DNA from: DATBLY01 sp963705545
GTDB taxonomy: Bacteria; Actinomycetota; UBA4738; HRBIN12
Assembly (NCBI GenBank): GCA_963705545.1
Contig: CAVPJX010000002.1
Location: 62,001 to 126,000 of the forward strand
DNA: 64,000 nucleotides
Direction of reading: 5' to 3'
Below, one piece after another: positions 29,441 to 37,297 of the stretch. The notes beneath the pieces are model-generated. The model was not told the DNA's origin and made no database searches. It saw only the letters and a program-made list of their open reading frames with translations. Numbering within the stretch: the stretch's first letter is position 1; every line of letters begins with the position of its first letter. The translations under genes were made by a program, and so were the position numbers.

Positions 29441-29920
29441 GTGACCGATCGAGACCCGGGTTCCGATGCGATCGCGCCCGAGGACGAGCGCCGCCTGGCG
29501 GCCGAGCTCTTCAACACCGTGTGGACGTTGCTCGGATCACCCGACCGCGATCCGCTGGACGACGATCGCATGCTGCACGCGGCCCACGCGTCTCGCTACC
29601 ACTGGGGCCAGGTCGGGGACCCGGTGAACCTCGCGCGAGGCGAGTGGCAGTGCGCGCGGGTGTACGCGGTGCTCGGACGGCCCGAACCGGCGCTGCACCA
29701 CGCGCGTCGGAGCCTGGGGCTCTGCGAGCAGCACGGGATCGGCGACTTCGACCTGGCGTTCGCCTACGAGGCGCTCGCTCGCGGGCACGCGGTGGCCGGC
29801 GATCGCGAGGCGTGCCTGGCCAACCTCGAGCTCGCCCGGTCGGCGGCCGAGGCGATCGTCGACCCCGAGGATCGCAGCGCCCTGATGGACGACCTCGCCT
29901 CGATCCGACCGCCGAGCTGA
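29441..29920 (+). CDS. Helical TPR-like protein of unknown function
   Basis: About 159 aa, GTG start with GAGGAG at 29430-29435. All-helical, soluble, no membrane segment. Helices such as NLARGEWQCARVYAVLG, ALHHARRSLGLCEQHG, DLAFAYEALARGHAVAGD and CLANLELARSAAEAI look like two or three tetratricopeptide-type pairs. It is divergent from the cyclase/TPR regulator. No family name can be assigned. Confidence 0.7.
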   Translation: MTDRDPGSDAIAPEDERRLAAELFNTVWTLLGSPDRDPLDDDRMLHAAHASRYHWGQVGDPVNLARGEWQCARVYAVLGRPEPALHHARRSLGLCEQHGIGDFDLAFAYEALARGHAVAGDREACLANLELARSAAEAIVDPEDRSALMDDLASIRPPS

Positions 29921-29931
29921 CCCGTCCGGCG

Positions 29932-30720
29932 TCACGCGTGGACGGTCGCGCGGTGCACGCGGATGTCGCCGCTCACCGACGACAGGTGCAGCTCCGCCGT
30001 GGGCTCGCCTTCGCCGCCGTCTGCCGCGTCGAGCTCGCTCACGGTCTCACCGCTCACCGAACTGAGGTCGAGCCAGACCCGGGAGCCACGCGCGACGCCG
30101 ACCGCGAGGTCACCCGACATCGTGCGCGCGTGCACCGAACCTGCGGAGACCGCACCGACCCTGACGTCGCCTGAGGCGCTGTTCGCGTTCACCGAACCTC
30201 CGACCGCGCCGATCGAGACGTCGCCGGACGCCGTGTTCGCGGTGGCGCTGCCACCGACCGATCCGACCTGGATCTCGCCCGAGGCGCTGTGGGCCGTGAA
30301 GTCACCGTCCACCCGCTCGCCGATCACGTCGCCCGAGGCCACCTTGACGGACACGTCGCCCGCCGATCGATCGAACGCGAGCTCGCCCGAGCCCGACCGG
30401 AAGGCGATCGCGCCCGAGCCTCCGCGGACCGTCAGGTCCGCCGAGCCCGTCGCCACGTCCATCGCGGCGCCTTCGGGCGCCCGCACCGAAACATGCAGAT
30501 CGCGACCGAACCCGAACATCGTGCGGTCGCGCTGCTCGATCCGGACGATGCACGGCCCGCCCGGCCGATCGATCCGCTCGACGCGCACCTCGTCGGGGTC
30601 ACGCTCGCCGCGGATCTCGATCGCGGTGTCGTCGCGCGGCTCGCACCGCACCTCCACCGAGCCCGCGGGGATGTGGATCTCCAGGTCCACCCCGTCGGGG
30701 GTTGGGAACACCGTGTCCAT
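29932..30720 (-). CDS. DUF4097 beta-repeat protein
   Basis: About 262 aa, no signal peptide. Residues about 85-260 are built of repeated short strands of the type ASGDVxVGxVxGSVNANSASGDV, typical of DUF4097 (a beta-helix/toast-rack fold). Function unknown. It follows the ribbon-helix-helix gene by 61 bases with its own Shine-Dalgarno (AAGGAG) and is the last gene of that small operon; the pairing with an RHH protein recurs in actinobacteria, so a common regulatory role is likely. Confidence 0.85.
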   Translation of the reverse strand: MDTVFPTPDGVDLEIHIPAGSVEVRCEPRDDTAIEIRGERDPDEVRVERIDRPGGPCIVRIEQRDRTMFGFGRDLHVSVRAPEGAAMDVATGSADLTVRGGSGAIAFRSGSGELAFDRSAGDVSVKVASGDVIGERVDGDFTAHSASGEIQVGSVGGSATANTASGDVSIGAVGGSVNANSASGDVRVGAVSAGSVHARTMSGDLAVGVARGSRVWLDLSSVSGETVSELDAADGGEGEPTAELHLSSVSGDIRVHRATVHA

Positions 30721-30781
30721 CTGCTCGCTCCTTCCTCATCGTGCCGGATCGTCGCGTCGCCGCGAGATGTGCGTTCCGTCA

Positions 30782-31240
30782 TCAACCCTGCGCGAACCCC
30801 GTCACCCGGTTGCCCACCCGGCGGCTCTTCCCGCGTCCCCGTCCCCGGTCGAGCTCGTTGCTGACCGCGCGCACCAGCCAGGCGTTCGTGGAGAGACCCT
30901 CGGCTCCGGCGGCGGCCTCGACCGCCGACTTCGCTGCCTCCGGCATCCGCAGGGTCAGTCGCGCCGTGCCCGATCCGTCGTCGGGCGTCGTCATCGGCTC
31001 GCCCTCGGGCACGAACACGAGCTGGGCGTCGCGGCCGGCGAGTCGGACGTCCACGTGCCCGCCGGGGAGCTGGTCCGAGAGCTCCAGCGCCGCCTGGCTG
31101 AGGACGTCGAGCAGCCGGAGGGAGAGCGCCGACTCGAGTCCCCGAGAGATCCGTTCTGCCGCGGTCTGCGACGCCTCGTCGGATCCCGCCAGGATCTCGA
31201 GGTCCGACCGGATCGCGTCGGCGTGGGTCGTCAGCTCCAC
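30782..31240 (-). CDS. HicB-like ribbon-helix-helix DNA-binding protein
   Basis: About 152 aa. The C-terminal TARLTLRMPEAAKSAVEAAA followed by GLSTNAWLVRAVSNEL (about 96-135) is an Arc/CopG/HicB-type ribbon-helix-helix, ending in a basic tail. The N-terminal 90 residues are helical (dimerisation or ligand part). The GTG start overlaps the end of a 47-aa open frame and lacks its own Shine-Dalgarno, implying coupled translation. A perfect palindrome lies over the operon promoter at 31431-31449, the natural target for autorepression by this protein. No toxin gene is adjacent. Confidence 0.82.
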   Translation of the reverse strand: MELTTHADAIRSDLEILAGSDEASQTAAERISRGLESALSLRLLDVLSQAALELSDQLPGGHVDVRLAGRDAQLVFVPEGEPMTTPDDGSGTARLTLRMPEAAKSAVEAAAGAEGLSTNAWLVRAVSNELDRGRGRGKSRRVGNRVTGFAQG

Positions 31241-31374
31241 GGGCCGGCCTCGTTCCGCGGCGCGGGCCGCCTCGGCGTCGCGCGCCGGCGATCGGCCCCT
31301 GACTCGCGGCGCGCCTCCCGCAGGAGGTCCTCCAGCCGCTCACGCCCGAGCTCGTTCCTCAGGTTCGGCTCCAT
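31231..31374 (-). CDS. Small 47-aa protein, first gene of the RHH/DUF4097 operon
   Basis: ATG 31374 to TGA 31231. It starts MEPNLRNELGRERLEDLLRE and becomes Arg/Pro-rich at the C-terminus. An excellent Shine-Dalgarno (AAGGAGG, 7 bases before the ATG) and the overlap with the start of the ribbon-helix-helix gene argue that it is translated and couples translation of the next gene. One charged amphipathic helix is predicted for the first 25 residues. No family is recognised. Confidence 0.65.
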   Translation of the reverse strand: MEPNLRNELGRERLEDLLREARRESGADRRRATPRRPAPRNEAGPWS

Positions 31375-31430
31375 CGCCCGTCCTCCTTCTCTCTCGGTTC
31401 GCCGTCAACCCGCCACGGCGCTGTCTATGG

Positions 31431-31466
31431 TGACGTCATTATGACGTCATCCTCGGCGTCTGTCAA
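31431..31466 (-). promoter_or_regulatory. Promoter with operator palindrome for the RHH/DUF4097 operon
   Basis: On the minus strand TTGACA (31461-31466), a 17-bp spacer and CATAAT (31438-31443) form a near-consensus sigma-70 promoter. TGACGTCATTATGACGTCA (31431-31449) is a perfect 9-bp inverted repeat with a 1-bp centre that covers the -10. The start codon of the first gene is 57 bp downstream. This is the layout of a repressor-controlled promoter. Confidence 0.8.
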
Positions 31467-31560
31467 GCCCTCGCGCCGTCGATGCCATGCATCCCGACCC
31501 GATCCGACCGGAGACTTCTTGATGGGCGGTACCTTCGACGTCGTAGGACGTTGTACTGTT

Positions 31561-31586
31561 TGGACTCGGTACGCTCTGGACTCGGT
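31561..31586 (+). repeat. Two direct repeats TGGACTCGGT, 16-bp period, in the sugar transferase leader
   Basis: Copies at 31561-31570 and 31577-31586. The remaining part of this 300-bp intergenic stretch holds a GGAAC element (31596-31600), a short open frame and a palindrome described separately. Confidence 0.55.
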
Positions 31587-31650
31587 GTTCTGGTGGGAAC
31601 TACGCTAAGAGGCTGCACTAGCCGGAAAGACCTAGTCCGATAGGGGAACC

Positions 31651-31758
31651 ATGTCTGGCCCATCTGGGGGAAGCGCACTATCCCCCGATTGGAGAAGAAT
31701 CGGGCTTCATAGGGTGACCTCCGAGGTCATCCTGGCGTCGGGTTCGACCGGCAGATAG
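31651..31758 (+). CDS. Possible 35-aa leader peptide upstream of the sugar transferase
   Basis: ATG 31651 to TAG 31756-31758, 7 bases before the sugar transferase start. It is preceded by GATAGGGG-AACC-ATG, and the transferase by GATAGGGG-CGCG-ATG, so both starts share the same eight-base context. The sequence also contains the hairpin CCCGATT/AATCGGG and the palindrome at 31715-31729, so the region could instead be purely regulatory. Confidence 0.4.
   Translation: MSGPSGGSALSPDWRRIGLHRVTSEVILASGSTGR
31715..31729. promoter_or_regulatory. Perfect palindrome TGACCTCCGAGGTCA before the sugar transferase
   Basis: Two 7-bp arms around one central base, 36 bp upstream of ATG 31766. It may be an operator or RNA hairpin. 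The binding protein is unknown. Confidence 0.5.
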
Positions 31759-31765
31759 GGGCGCG

Positions 31766-32530
31766 ATGGAACGGATGGGGGTCGATCGGCTCTCACATCT
31801 GTCCGGCCCGTCGGTTGCCTCCGACCCGGCGATCGGGTTCGCAGGAGGCGTCGTCGAGCCCACCGTCCTGTCCGAGGTCGTCTCGGTCGAGGTGGTTCGC
31901 CCGGAACGAGCCGCTGGTCTGCTCGGGGCGCACTGGTGGCAGGTCGCGGTGAAGCGAGCGATCGACCTCCTCGGCGCGACCGCGATGATCCTCGTGCTCT
32001 CACCGATCCTGATCATCGCGGCGGCGGCCGTCGCCTTCACCTCGCCCGGTCCGATCCTGTACCGCCAGCGTCGTGTCGGGCGCGACGGCGAGCCCTTCAC
32101 GATGGTCAAGTTCCGTTCGATGTACGACCGGGCGCACGAGCAGCGGGACCTACGGAGGAACGAGGCCACCGGCCCGGTGTTCAAGATCCGCGACGACCCG
32201 CGCATCACGGGCGTCGGTCGCGTCCTGCGGCGGCTCAGCATCGACGAGCTTCCCCAGCTCTTCAACGTCGTGAAGGGCGAGATGAGCCTGGTGGGTCCGC
32301 GTCCGGCACTGCCGGAGGAGTGCGCCCACTACACCGAGCGCGAGATGGGGCGTCTGATGGTGAAGCCCGGGCTGACCTGCCGGTGGCAGGTCAGCGGGCG
32401 GTCGGACGTCACGTTCGAGCAGTGGGTCGACATGGACCTCGAGTACATCGACACGTGGTCGCTGCGGCAGGACTTCGTCCTGATGCTGAAGACGGTTCCG
32501 GCCGTCATCTCGGGCCGCGGCGCGTACTGA
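31766..32530 (+). CDS. Bacterial sugar transferase (exopolysaccharide initiating type)
   Basis: About 254 aa. After a variable N-terminus, one membrane segment (about 72-95, LLGATAMILVLSPILIIAAAAVAF) is followed by the phosphoglycosyl-transferase domain: SPGPILYRQRRVGRDGEPF, FRSMYDRAHEQRD, FKIRDDPRITGVGRVLRRLSIDELPQ, MSLVGPRPALPEE and KPGLTCRWQVSGRS. These enzymes load the first sugar phosphate onto undecaprenyl phosphate. It is the short, single-membrane-helix form. No other polysaccharide gene is adjacent, so it may be a stand-alone initiating enzyme under its own leader control. Confidence 0.92.
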   Translation: MERMGVDRLSHLSGPSVASDPAIGFAGGVVEPTVLSEVVSVEVVRPERAAGLLGAHWWQVAVKRAIDLLGATAMILVLSPILIIAAAAVAFTSPGPILYRQRRVGRDGEPFTMVKFRSMYDRAHEQRDLRRNEATGPVFKIRDDPRITGVGRVLRRLSIDELPQLFNVVKGEMSLVGPRPALPEECAHYTEREMGRLMVKPGLTCRWQVSGRSDVTFEQWVDMDLEYIDTWSLRQDFVLMLKTVPAVISGRGAY

Positions 32531-32614
32531 CGAACCCCGGGTGCTGGAAGCACGCATCGCGGTCGCCTAGCCTGACTTCCGGACCTCGTCCGCGCGGCCC
32601 CGCGGAGGACGGGC

Positions 32615-32977
32615 ATGGCCGTACGGAGCGGATCCTCGGTGCAACGGCTGCGGGCCCGATCGTCCGCGGTGTGCTTCGGGGTGTACGCGGGGCTCGCCTG
32701 TACGTTCTGGGCCGCAGGGGTGATCGCCTACTGGCAGGGCGCGGACGGCGCGGCGCGCTTGCTCGGTCTCCTCTACCTGCCGTCGCTGGCGCTCCCGGTC
32801 ATCGGCCGCGGGCGGCTCGCGGGTGTACCCGTGGAGAGCCTCCTCTGGTGGTGGTGGTTCGCCGCCCAGGTGGCGGTCGCATGGCTGGCGATCTGGCTGT
32901 ACCCGTACGAACGGGCGCCGCATCCGGTGGTCCCGCGACTCGCGGGTCGGTCACGATCGCCGGTCTCGGTGTCGTGA
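32615..32977 (+). CDS. Small integral membrane protein, unknown
   Basis: About 120 aa with three hydrophobic segments (about 18-40, 48-63 and 76-95, the last rich in Trp: LLWWWWFAAQVAVAWLAIWLY) and a basic C-terminal tail. No family recognised. It stands alone between the sugar transferase and the convergent PPK2 gene. Confidence 0.6.
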   Translation: MAVRSGSSVQRLRARSSAVCFGVYAGLACTFWAAGVIAYWQGADGAARLLGLLYLPSLALPVIGRGRLAGVPVESLLWWWWFAAQVAVAWLAIWLYPYERAPHPVVPRLAGRSRSPVSVS

Positions 32978-33026
32978 TCGCGGTTCGGTCGTGACGGCTC
33001 GTCGCGAACCTTCCTGACCACCGCCG

Positions 33027-33914
33027 TCAGTTCGGCGGGGCCAGCCGCCGTTCGAGGTCGTCCACGTCCAGATCGGGAACGGGGATGCGCGGGTCCATGT
33101 CACGGAGCGTCTCGAGCACGATGCGCGCCACGGCCCAGTTCCGGTACCACTTGTGATCGGCCGGGATCACGAACCACGGCGCGGCCTCGGTCGAGCAGGC
33201 GCGGATCGCATCCTCGTACGCGGCGACGTACTCGGGCCAGCGCGCTCGCGTCTCCAGGTCGCCCTCGCGGAACTTCCACCGCTTCAGCGGGTCCTCCAGC
33301 CGGGCGAGCAACCGTTCGCGCTGCTCGTCGTACGAGATCGCCAGGAAGAACTTGAGGATCGTGGTTCCGTGCGCGGCCACCTCCGCTTCGAACCGCCGGA
33401 TCTCGGGGTACCGCTTGAACCACACCTCGTCCGGGACGAGCCGTTCGACGCGAACGACCAGCACGTCCTCGTAGTGCGACCGGTCGAAGATCATGATCGA
33501 CCCGGGCTCCGGGAGTCGCCGCCGGACCCGCCAGAGGTAATGGTGTCGCCGCTCCTCCGGCGTCGGCTGCTTGAACGAGGTGACGTCGACGCCGGCCGGG
33601 TTCAGGCCCTGGAAGACGTGCTCGACGGTCCCGCCCTTGCCGCTCGTATCCATGCCCTGGAGGACCACCAGCAGCGACCGCTCGCCCTCGACCCACAGCC
33701 GCTCCTGGAGCTCGGCGAGCGCGTCGCCCGTCTCCGGGGTTTCACCGCGCGCCCGGGACTCGTCGTCCATCCCCGGGGTGCTCGCCGGGTCGAACTCGGA
33801 GAGCAGGAACGGCGTGCCCGGGTCCACGCGGTGGAGCGCCCGGATCGATCGTCCGTCCGAACGCTCCGCATCGCCGCGCTCGTTCCGGCGCCTGCCCTCG
33901 CTCGCCTCGCCCAT
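33027..33914 (-). CDS. ppk2: Polyphosphate kinase 2 family protein
   Basis: About 295 aa. PPK2 enzymes transfer phosphate between polyphosphate and nucleoside mono- or diphosphates. Visible: Walker A QGMDTSGKGGTVEHV (about residue 87), FKQPTPEERRHHYLWR, lid/Walker B region FDRSHYEDVLVVRV, KFFLAISYDEQRERL and VIPADHKWYRNW. The sequence resembles the single-domain AMP/NDP-phosphorylating classes. ATG 33914 is used because homology and TAGCGT (7 bases upstream) agree. With ppx it gives two polyphosphate enzymes in the window. Confidence 0.92.
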   Translation of the reverse strand: MGEASEGRRRNERGDAERSDGRSIRALHRVDPGTPFLLSEFDPASTPGMDDESRARGETPETGDALAELQERLWVEGERSLLVVLQGMDTSGKGGTVEHVFQGLNPAGVDVTSFKQPTPEERRHHYLWRVRRRLPEPGSIMIFDRSHYEDVLVVRVERLVPDEVWFKRYPEIRRFEAEVAAHGTTILKFFLAISYDEQRERLLARLEDPLKRWKFREGDLETRARWPEYVAAYEDAIRACSTEAAPWFVIPADHKWYRNWAVARIVLETLRDMDPRIPVPDLDVDDLERRLAPPN

Positions 33915-33921
33915 CCGCGGG

Positions 33922-33927
33922 ACGCTA
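33922..33927 (-). promoter_or_regulatory. -10-like TAGCGT before ppk2
   Basis: Minus-strand TAGCGT ends 7 bases before ATG 33914. Confidence 0.4.
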
Positions 33928-33986
33928 GCACCGCGCGTTCTGCCGGTGCGCGCGCCGGGCTCCGGCCGGAACGCGTCCACGGTCGA

Positions 33987-33992
33987 TAGGGT
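33987..33992 (+). promoter_or_regulatory. -10-like TAGGGT before the BNR-repeat protein
   Basis: TAGGGT ends 10 bases before ATG 34003; no Shine-Dalgarno. Confidence 0.4.
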
Positions 33993-34002
33993 GGTCGGCA
34001 CG

Positions 34003-35269
34003 ATGCGTCGACTCCCCACGCGGTTCGGTGTTCCGCTCGTGGTCGCGCTCGCGATGCTCACCCTGCCGCAGACCGCGTCGGCGGCGGTCACCTGGGGGCC
34101 CCAACGCGACGTCGCCGACTGGTCTTGGCAGGCCGGTGGCTCGCTCGCGACCACCGGCTCGACGATCCACGCGCTGTACACGACCGACCGGATCGCCGGT
34201 GCCTTCGCCACCGATCGCGGGCCCTACATGGGGCTGTACCTGGTCTCGAGCGCGGACCGCGGCCTCTCCTGGAGCGAGCCCACACGCGTGAGCCAACCGC
34301 AGCGGCACGCGGATCGCGGGGCGCTCGCCGCGAGCCGGCGATCACCTGTACGCCGCCTGGGTCACCCAGGGGAGCTACGAACGGTTCGATCCGACCGCTC
34401 CGCGGGTGCTGTTCTTCCGCGCGAACACGAACGCCGGCGGTGCGAACGCCTGGGGGCCGGTGATCCGGCTCAGCAAGCAGAAGGGGCGCGTAGACGCGCC
34501 CGCCGTCGCCGCGTCGGGGGATCGGGTGTTCGTCGCGTGGACGGACGCCGTCTCCGGGCGACGTGCGCCTCGCGTTCACCGACGACGCCGGGAAGACCTG
34601 GACCCGGAAGGTGATCGGCAAGGCCAAGGGATCGGACCCGGGCGGCGAGGGCCGGGTCGGGTTCCCGGACGTGGCGCCGGGGCGAGCGCGGTCGGCGTCA
34701 CCTGGCTCGCCACGCCCGACGGCGCGGTCAAGGCCCGGGTCTCCCCGAACCGAGGCGCGACGTGGCGGCCGGCCGTGAGCCTCGCCGCCAGCGGCGGCCG
34801 CGCGAACGACGGTGCGCCGTCGGCCGTGGGGGCGGCCGGCCGGCTGGCGTTCGCCTGGACGACCGGACCGGGCCTCTGGTCTCGGGTCTGGAGCCAGGGG
34901 GCGTGGTCGCCCACGCGGCAGGTCGCGTCCTTCGGCGGAGGGGGCTACTCGGGTGGGTACGACGCCCAGGTCGCGCTGACGGCCGCCGGGCGCGTCGGGA
35001 TCGCGTGGAGCGGATGCCGGACCACCGGGTGCAACCTCGACTCGACGCTCGCGAGGGTCGACCTGCTCTGGAGCGGCTCGACGGATGGCGGCACGACGTG
35101 GCGCTCGCCCGAGATCGTGCGCGGTTCCCAGCAGCCCGACCAGCGGATCAACGACGGCGCCTCGGCGATCTGGCTGAGCGACGACACGCGGTTCGTGGTG
35201 TTCGACGGATGGGTCCCGGGGTTCACGACCTATCGGCTGTACGCCCGGGTCGGGAGCGGACCGCCGTAG
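34003..35269 (+). CDS. Secreted BNR/sialidase-like beta-propeller protein (three frame breaks)
   Basis: About 421 aa when repaired. A Sec signal peptide (residues 1-27, ending TASA) precedes repeated beta-propeller blades with Asp-box-like motifs: SSADRGLSWSEP, TDDAGKTWTRK, SPNRGATWRPA, STDGGTTWRSP. Such proteins are sialidase-like folds; the catalytic residues of true sialidases cannot be confirmed. Frame changes occur near 34333 (extra C in AGCCGGCG), 34559 (extra G in CCGGGCG) and 34681 (missing G in a G-run); with these repaired one frame runs from start to stop. It opens the island of exported proteins. Confidence 0.75.
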
Positions 35270-35341
35270 ATCCTCCTCGGTCCGTCGTCCGCAGGAACCG
35301 CCGTGTTACGCTCGCTCTAGGAATCGTGCCCGGAAGGCCGA

Positions 35342-35377
35342 TACGTACCGGACGGACAACCGCGGACCCCGTCCGGT
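35342..35377. promoter_or_regulatory. Inverted repeat and TACGTACCG half-site upstream of the ECF sigma gene
   Basis: TACGTACCG (35342-35350) equals the right half of the Tad-locus element. ACCGGACGG (35347-35355) and CCGTCCGGT (35369-35377) form a perfect 9-bp inverted repeat with a 13-bp spacer. Further upstream GGAACC (35296-35301) is followed 17 bp later by CTAGG, resembling an ECF-type promoter, so the sigma factor might read its own gene. Confidence 0.45.
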
Positions 35378-35413
35378 CGTTGTCCTCGATAGGACGGTTC
35401 CCGAGGAGCAGCG

Positions 35414-36977
35414 TTGGCGACGAGCGTTTCGGATCTCCAGACCCCATCGCGACCGACCCCCGTCGGCGAGCTCGACGATCGCGGGTTGGTGCTGGCGTTC
35501 AAGGACGGGTCTTCGGAGGCCTACCCCGAGATCTTCGAGCGGTACCGGCCGCTCGCGTACCGGATCTGCTTCCGGATCCTCGGCAACCGCGAGGAGGCCC
35601 TCGAAGCCGACGCAGGAGACGATGCTCCGGGTGCTGCGCGGCCTCCCGGTCTTCAACGGGCGGTATCAGCTCCAGGCCTGGGTCGCCCGGATCGCGAAGA
35701 ACGTCTCGGTGGATCAGCTGCGGTCGCGCTCGCGTCGGCCGAGCGTCGTCGCCGGCCTCGAGGAGGTCGACGGCGGGGCCGTCGCCGCCACCGACGAGGA
35801 TCTCGAGGAGCTGGTCGAGCGGATCGTCCGGCAGGAGGAGGTCCGCGCGGTCCTCGGGGTCCTGCCGAGCCATCATCGCGAGGCGCTCGTCCTGCGCGAG
35901 ATCGAGGGCCGCTCCCACGCCGAGATCGCGGACTCGATGGGGATGACGTCGGCGCAGGCGAAGGCGCTGATCCACCGCGCGAAGGGATCCTTCCGGCGTG
36001 CGTGGATCGCGGACGGTCGTCACGGGATCGCGGCGCTCGCGCCCTGGTTCCTGCTTCCGGCGCTCGCGCGCAAGCTCGCGGGCGGCGCTCACGCGCTCGC
36101 CACGCGGGCCGGTGCGACGGTCACCGTGGTGCCGGAGGCGTCGGTCTCGGCGACCGAGCGGGTCACCGCCGCGGCGGTGGCGATCGCGGTCGCCGGCTCC
36201 GTCGGCATGGGCGCGTACGCGATCCGGCACGACGCCGATCGTCCGAAGGTCGCGAGGCCCGCCGCGCAGGTCGCGTCGGCGGCACCGGAGATCGCGGCGC
36301 CGATCCTGGTGCCGGTCATCCCCGATCGCCGCACCGACGTGCCGTCTCACGCCGACCGCACCCGCCCGGACGGCCCGAGGGGCCGGCCGGCCGAAGGGCC
36401 CGGCGACACCGAGGAGGCGCCGCCGGTCGCCGAGTCTCCCGATCCGTCGCAGTCCCCTGACCCGGCACCGACGCCCGGCTCGGAGCCTCCGGTCGTGATC
36501 CCACCGGCGCCCGCGTGGGACCTCGGGTTCGATGTCGGCGTCCCGGGCACGGCGATGTGCTCCGAATGCCCGGCGTCGCCTTCGTTGATCTCGTCCACCG
36601 TCACCGGAACGGCGGGTGGAACGGTCGCCGTCACCCAGGTTGCCCAGGGGACGGCGAGCGACCTGCTCGGTCGCCCCTCGTGGGCCGTGAACCTCCAGTA
36701 CTGGGGGGGGGCGACCGGGTCGAGCGGACAGCTTGGCTTCGAGTTCCGGCTGGGAACCGAGGTCGGCTGGTTCACCTACTCCGGCGGGGCTGGCCTGGTC
36801 TCGGCCGCCGCCACCGACGACGGGGGATACCTCTACACGTTCTCGGGCAACTACCACCTGGACGCGGCGCCGGGCAACGCGGCGGTTCCTCGCCAGGGCC
36901 TCGTCGAGATCCAGCTCCGGTTCTGGGCCGACGGGACGACGCTGTACGCGAGCAGCTTCGCCCTCACCGAGGCCTGA
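35414..36977 (+). CDS. ECF sigma factor fused to a membrane segment and exported C-terminal domain (frame break near 35609)
   Basis: About 520 aa when repaired. Region 2 (about 28-105; AYPEIFERYRPLAYRICFRILGN, LQAWVARIAKNVSVDQLR) and region 4 (about 140-195; VLPSHHREALVLREIEGRSHAEIADSMGMT) identify an ECF sigma-70 factor. After it come a hydrophobic helix (about 245-265, VTAAAVAIAVAGSVGMGAYAI), a long Pro/Asp-rich linker and a C-terminal beta-rich domain (about 370-520) with CSEC. Start TTG 35414 has GAGGAG 5 bases upstream. One extra C in GAAGCCGACG breaks the frame. The layout suggests a sigma factor held at the membrane by its own sensor part; no separate anti-sigma gene is adjacent. Confidence 0.8.
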
Positions 36978-37122
36978 GCACGCTGTCGCGGTTCCAGTCG
37001 ACCCAACCGACACGCTGTAACTCCTGACCGCGGGTCTGCGGATCCGAGCAACCTTGCGTAGCTGCGCGGCGTTTGACTAGATGGAAGGGATGGAACGGAA
37101 CGGGCCGCGATCCACCACCGAG

Positions 37123-37144
37123 AGGAGGTGAGCCGCGGATGTGA
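37123..37144 (+). other. Perfect Shine-Dalgarno followed by ATG-TGA in the RTX-gene leader
   Basis: AGGAGGTGA, fully complementary to the 16S rRNA tail, is followed 8 bases later by ATG (37139) and immediately by TGA. GTG 37141 opens a longer frame that overlaps the RTX gene start but has poor coding character. The 320-bp stretch 36978-37297 otherwise shows only the promoter at 37183-37211. Confidence 0.35.
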
Positions 37145-37182
37145 GCCCGGATCTGGCGCTCACAGATCACGGTCCGCGTGAA

Positions 37183-37211
37183 TTGACTAGGTCCGGAACG
37201 GGCTATACAGT
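37183..37211 (+). promoter_or_regulatory. Promoter candidate for the first RTX gene
   Basis: TTGACT (37183-37188), 17-bp spacer, TACAGT (37206-37211). GTCCGGA and TCCGGAC flank the -10 as a 7-bp inverted repeat, so a regulator may bind there. A second TTGACTAG lies at 37073-37080 without a matching -10. Confidence 0.5.
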
Positions 37212-37297
37212 CCGGACGTCTTCCCCCAACCATGCTTGCTTCCGGGCGCGTGGGCGGGAGACTTGGGCAGGGAAACGAGCGAAGGAAGGAGGAGGGA

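Noticed and set aside
30782..31240. HicA-HicB toxin-antitoxin system
   Set aside because: Only the RHH (HicB-like) part is present; no HicA-type double-stranded RNA-binding toxin is adjacent, and the operon partner is DUF4097.
34563..34778. Separate small gene inside the BNR protein
   Set aside because: It is the middle frame of one protein split by indels; its Asp-box motif continues the blades on either side.
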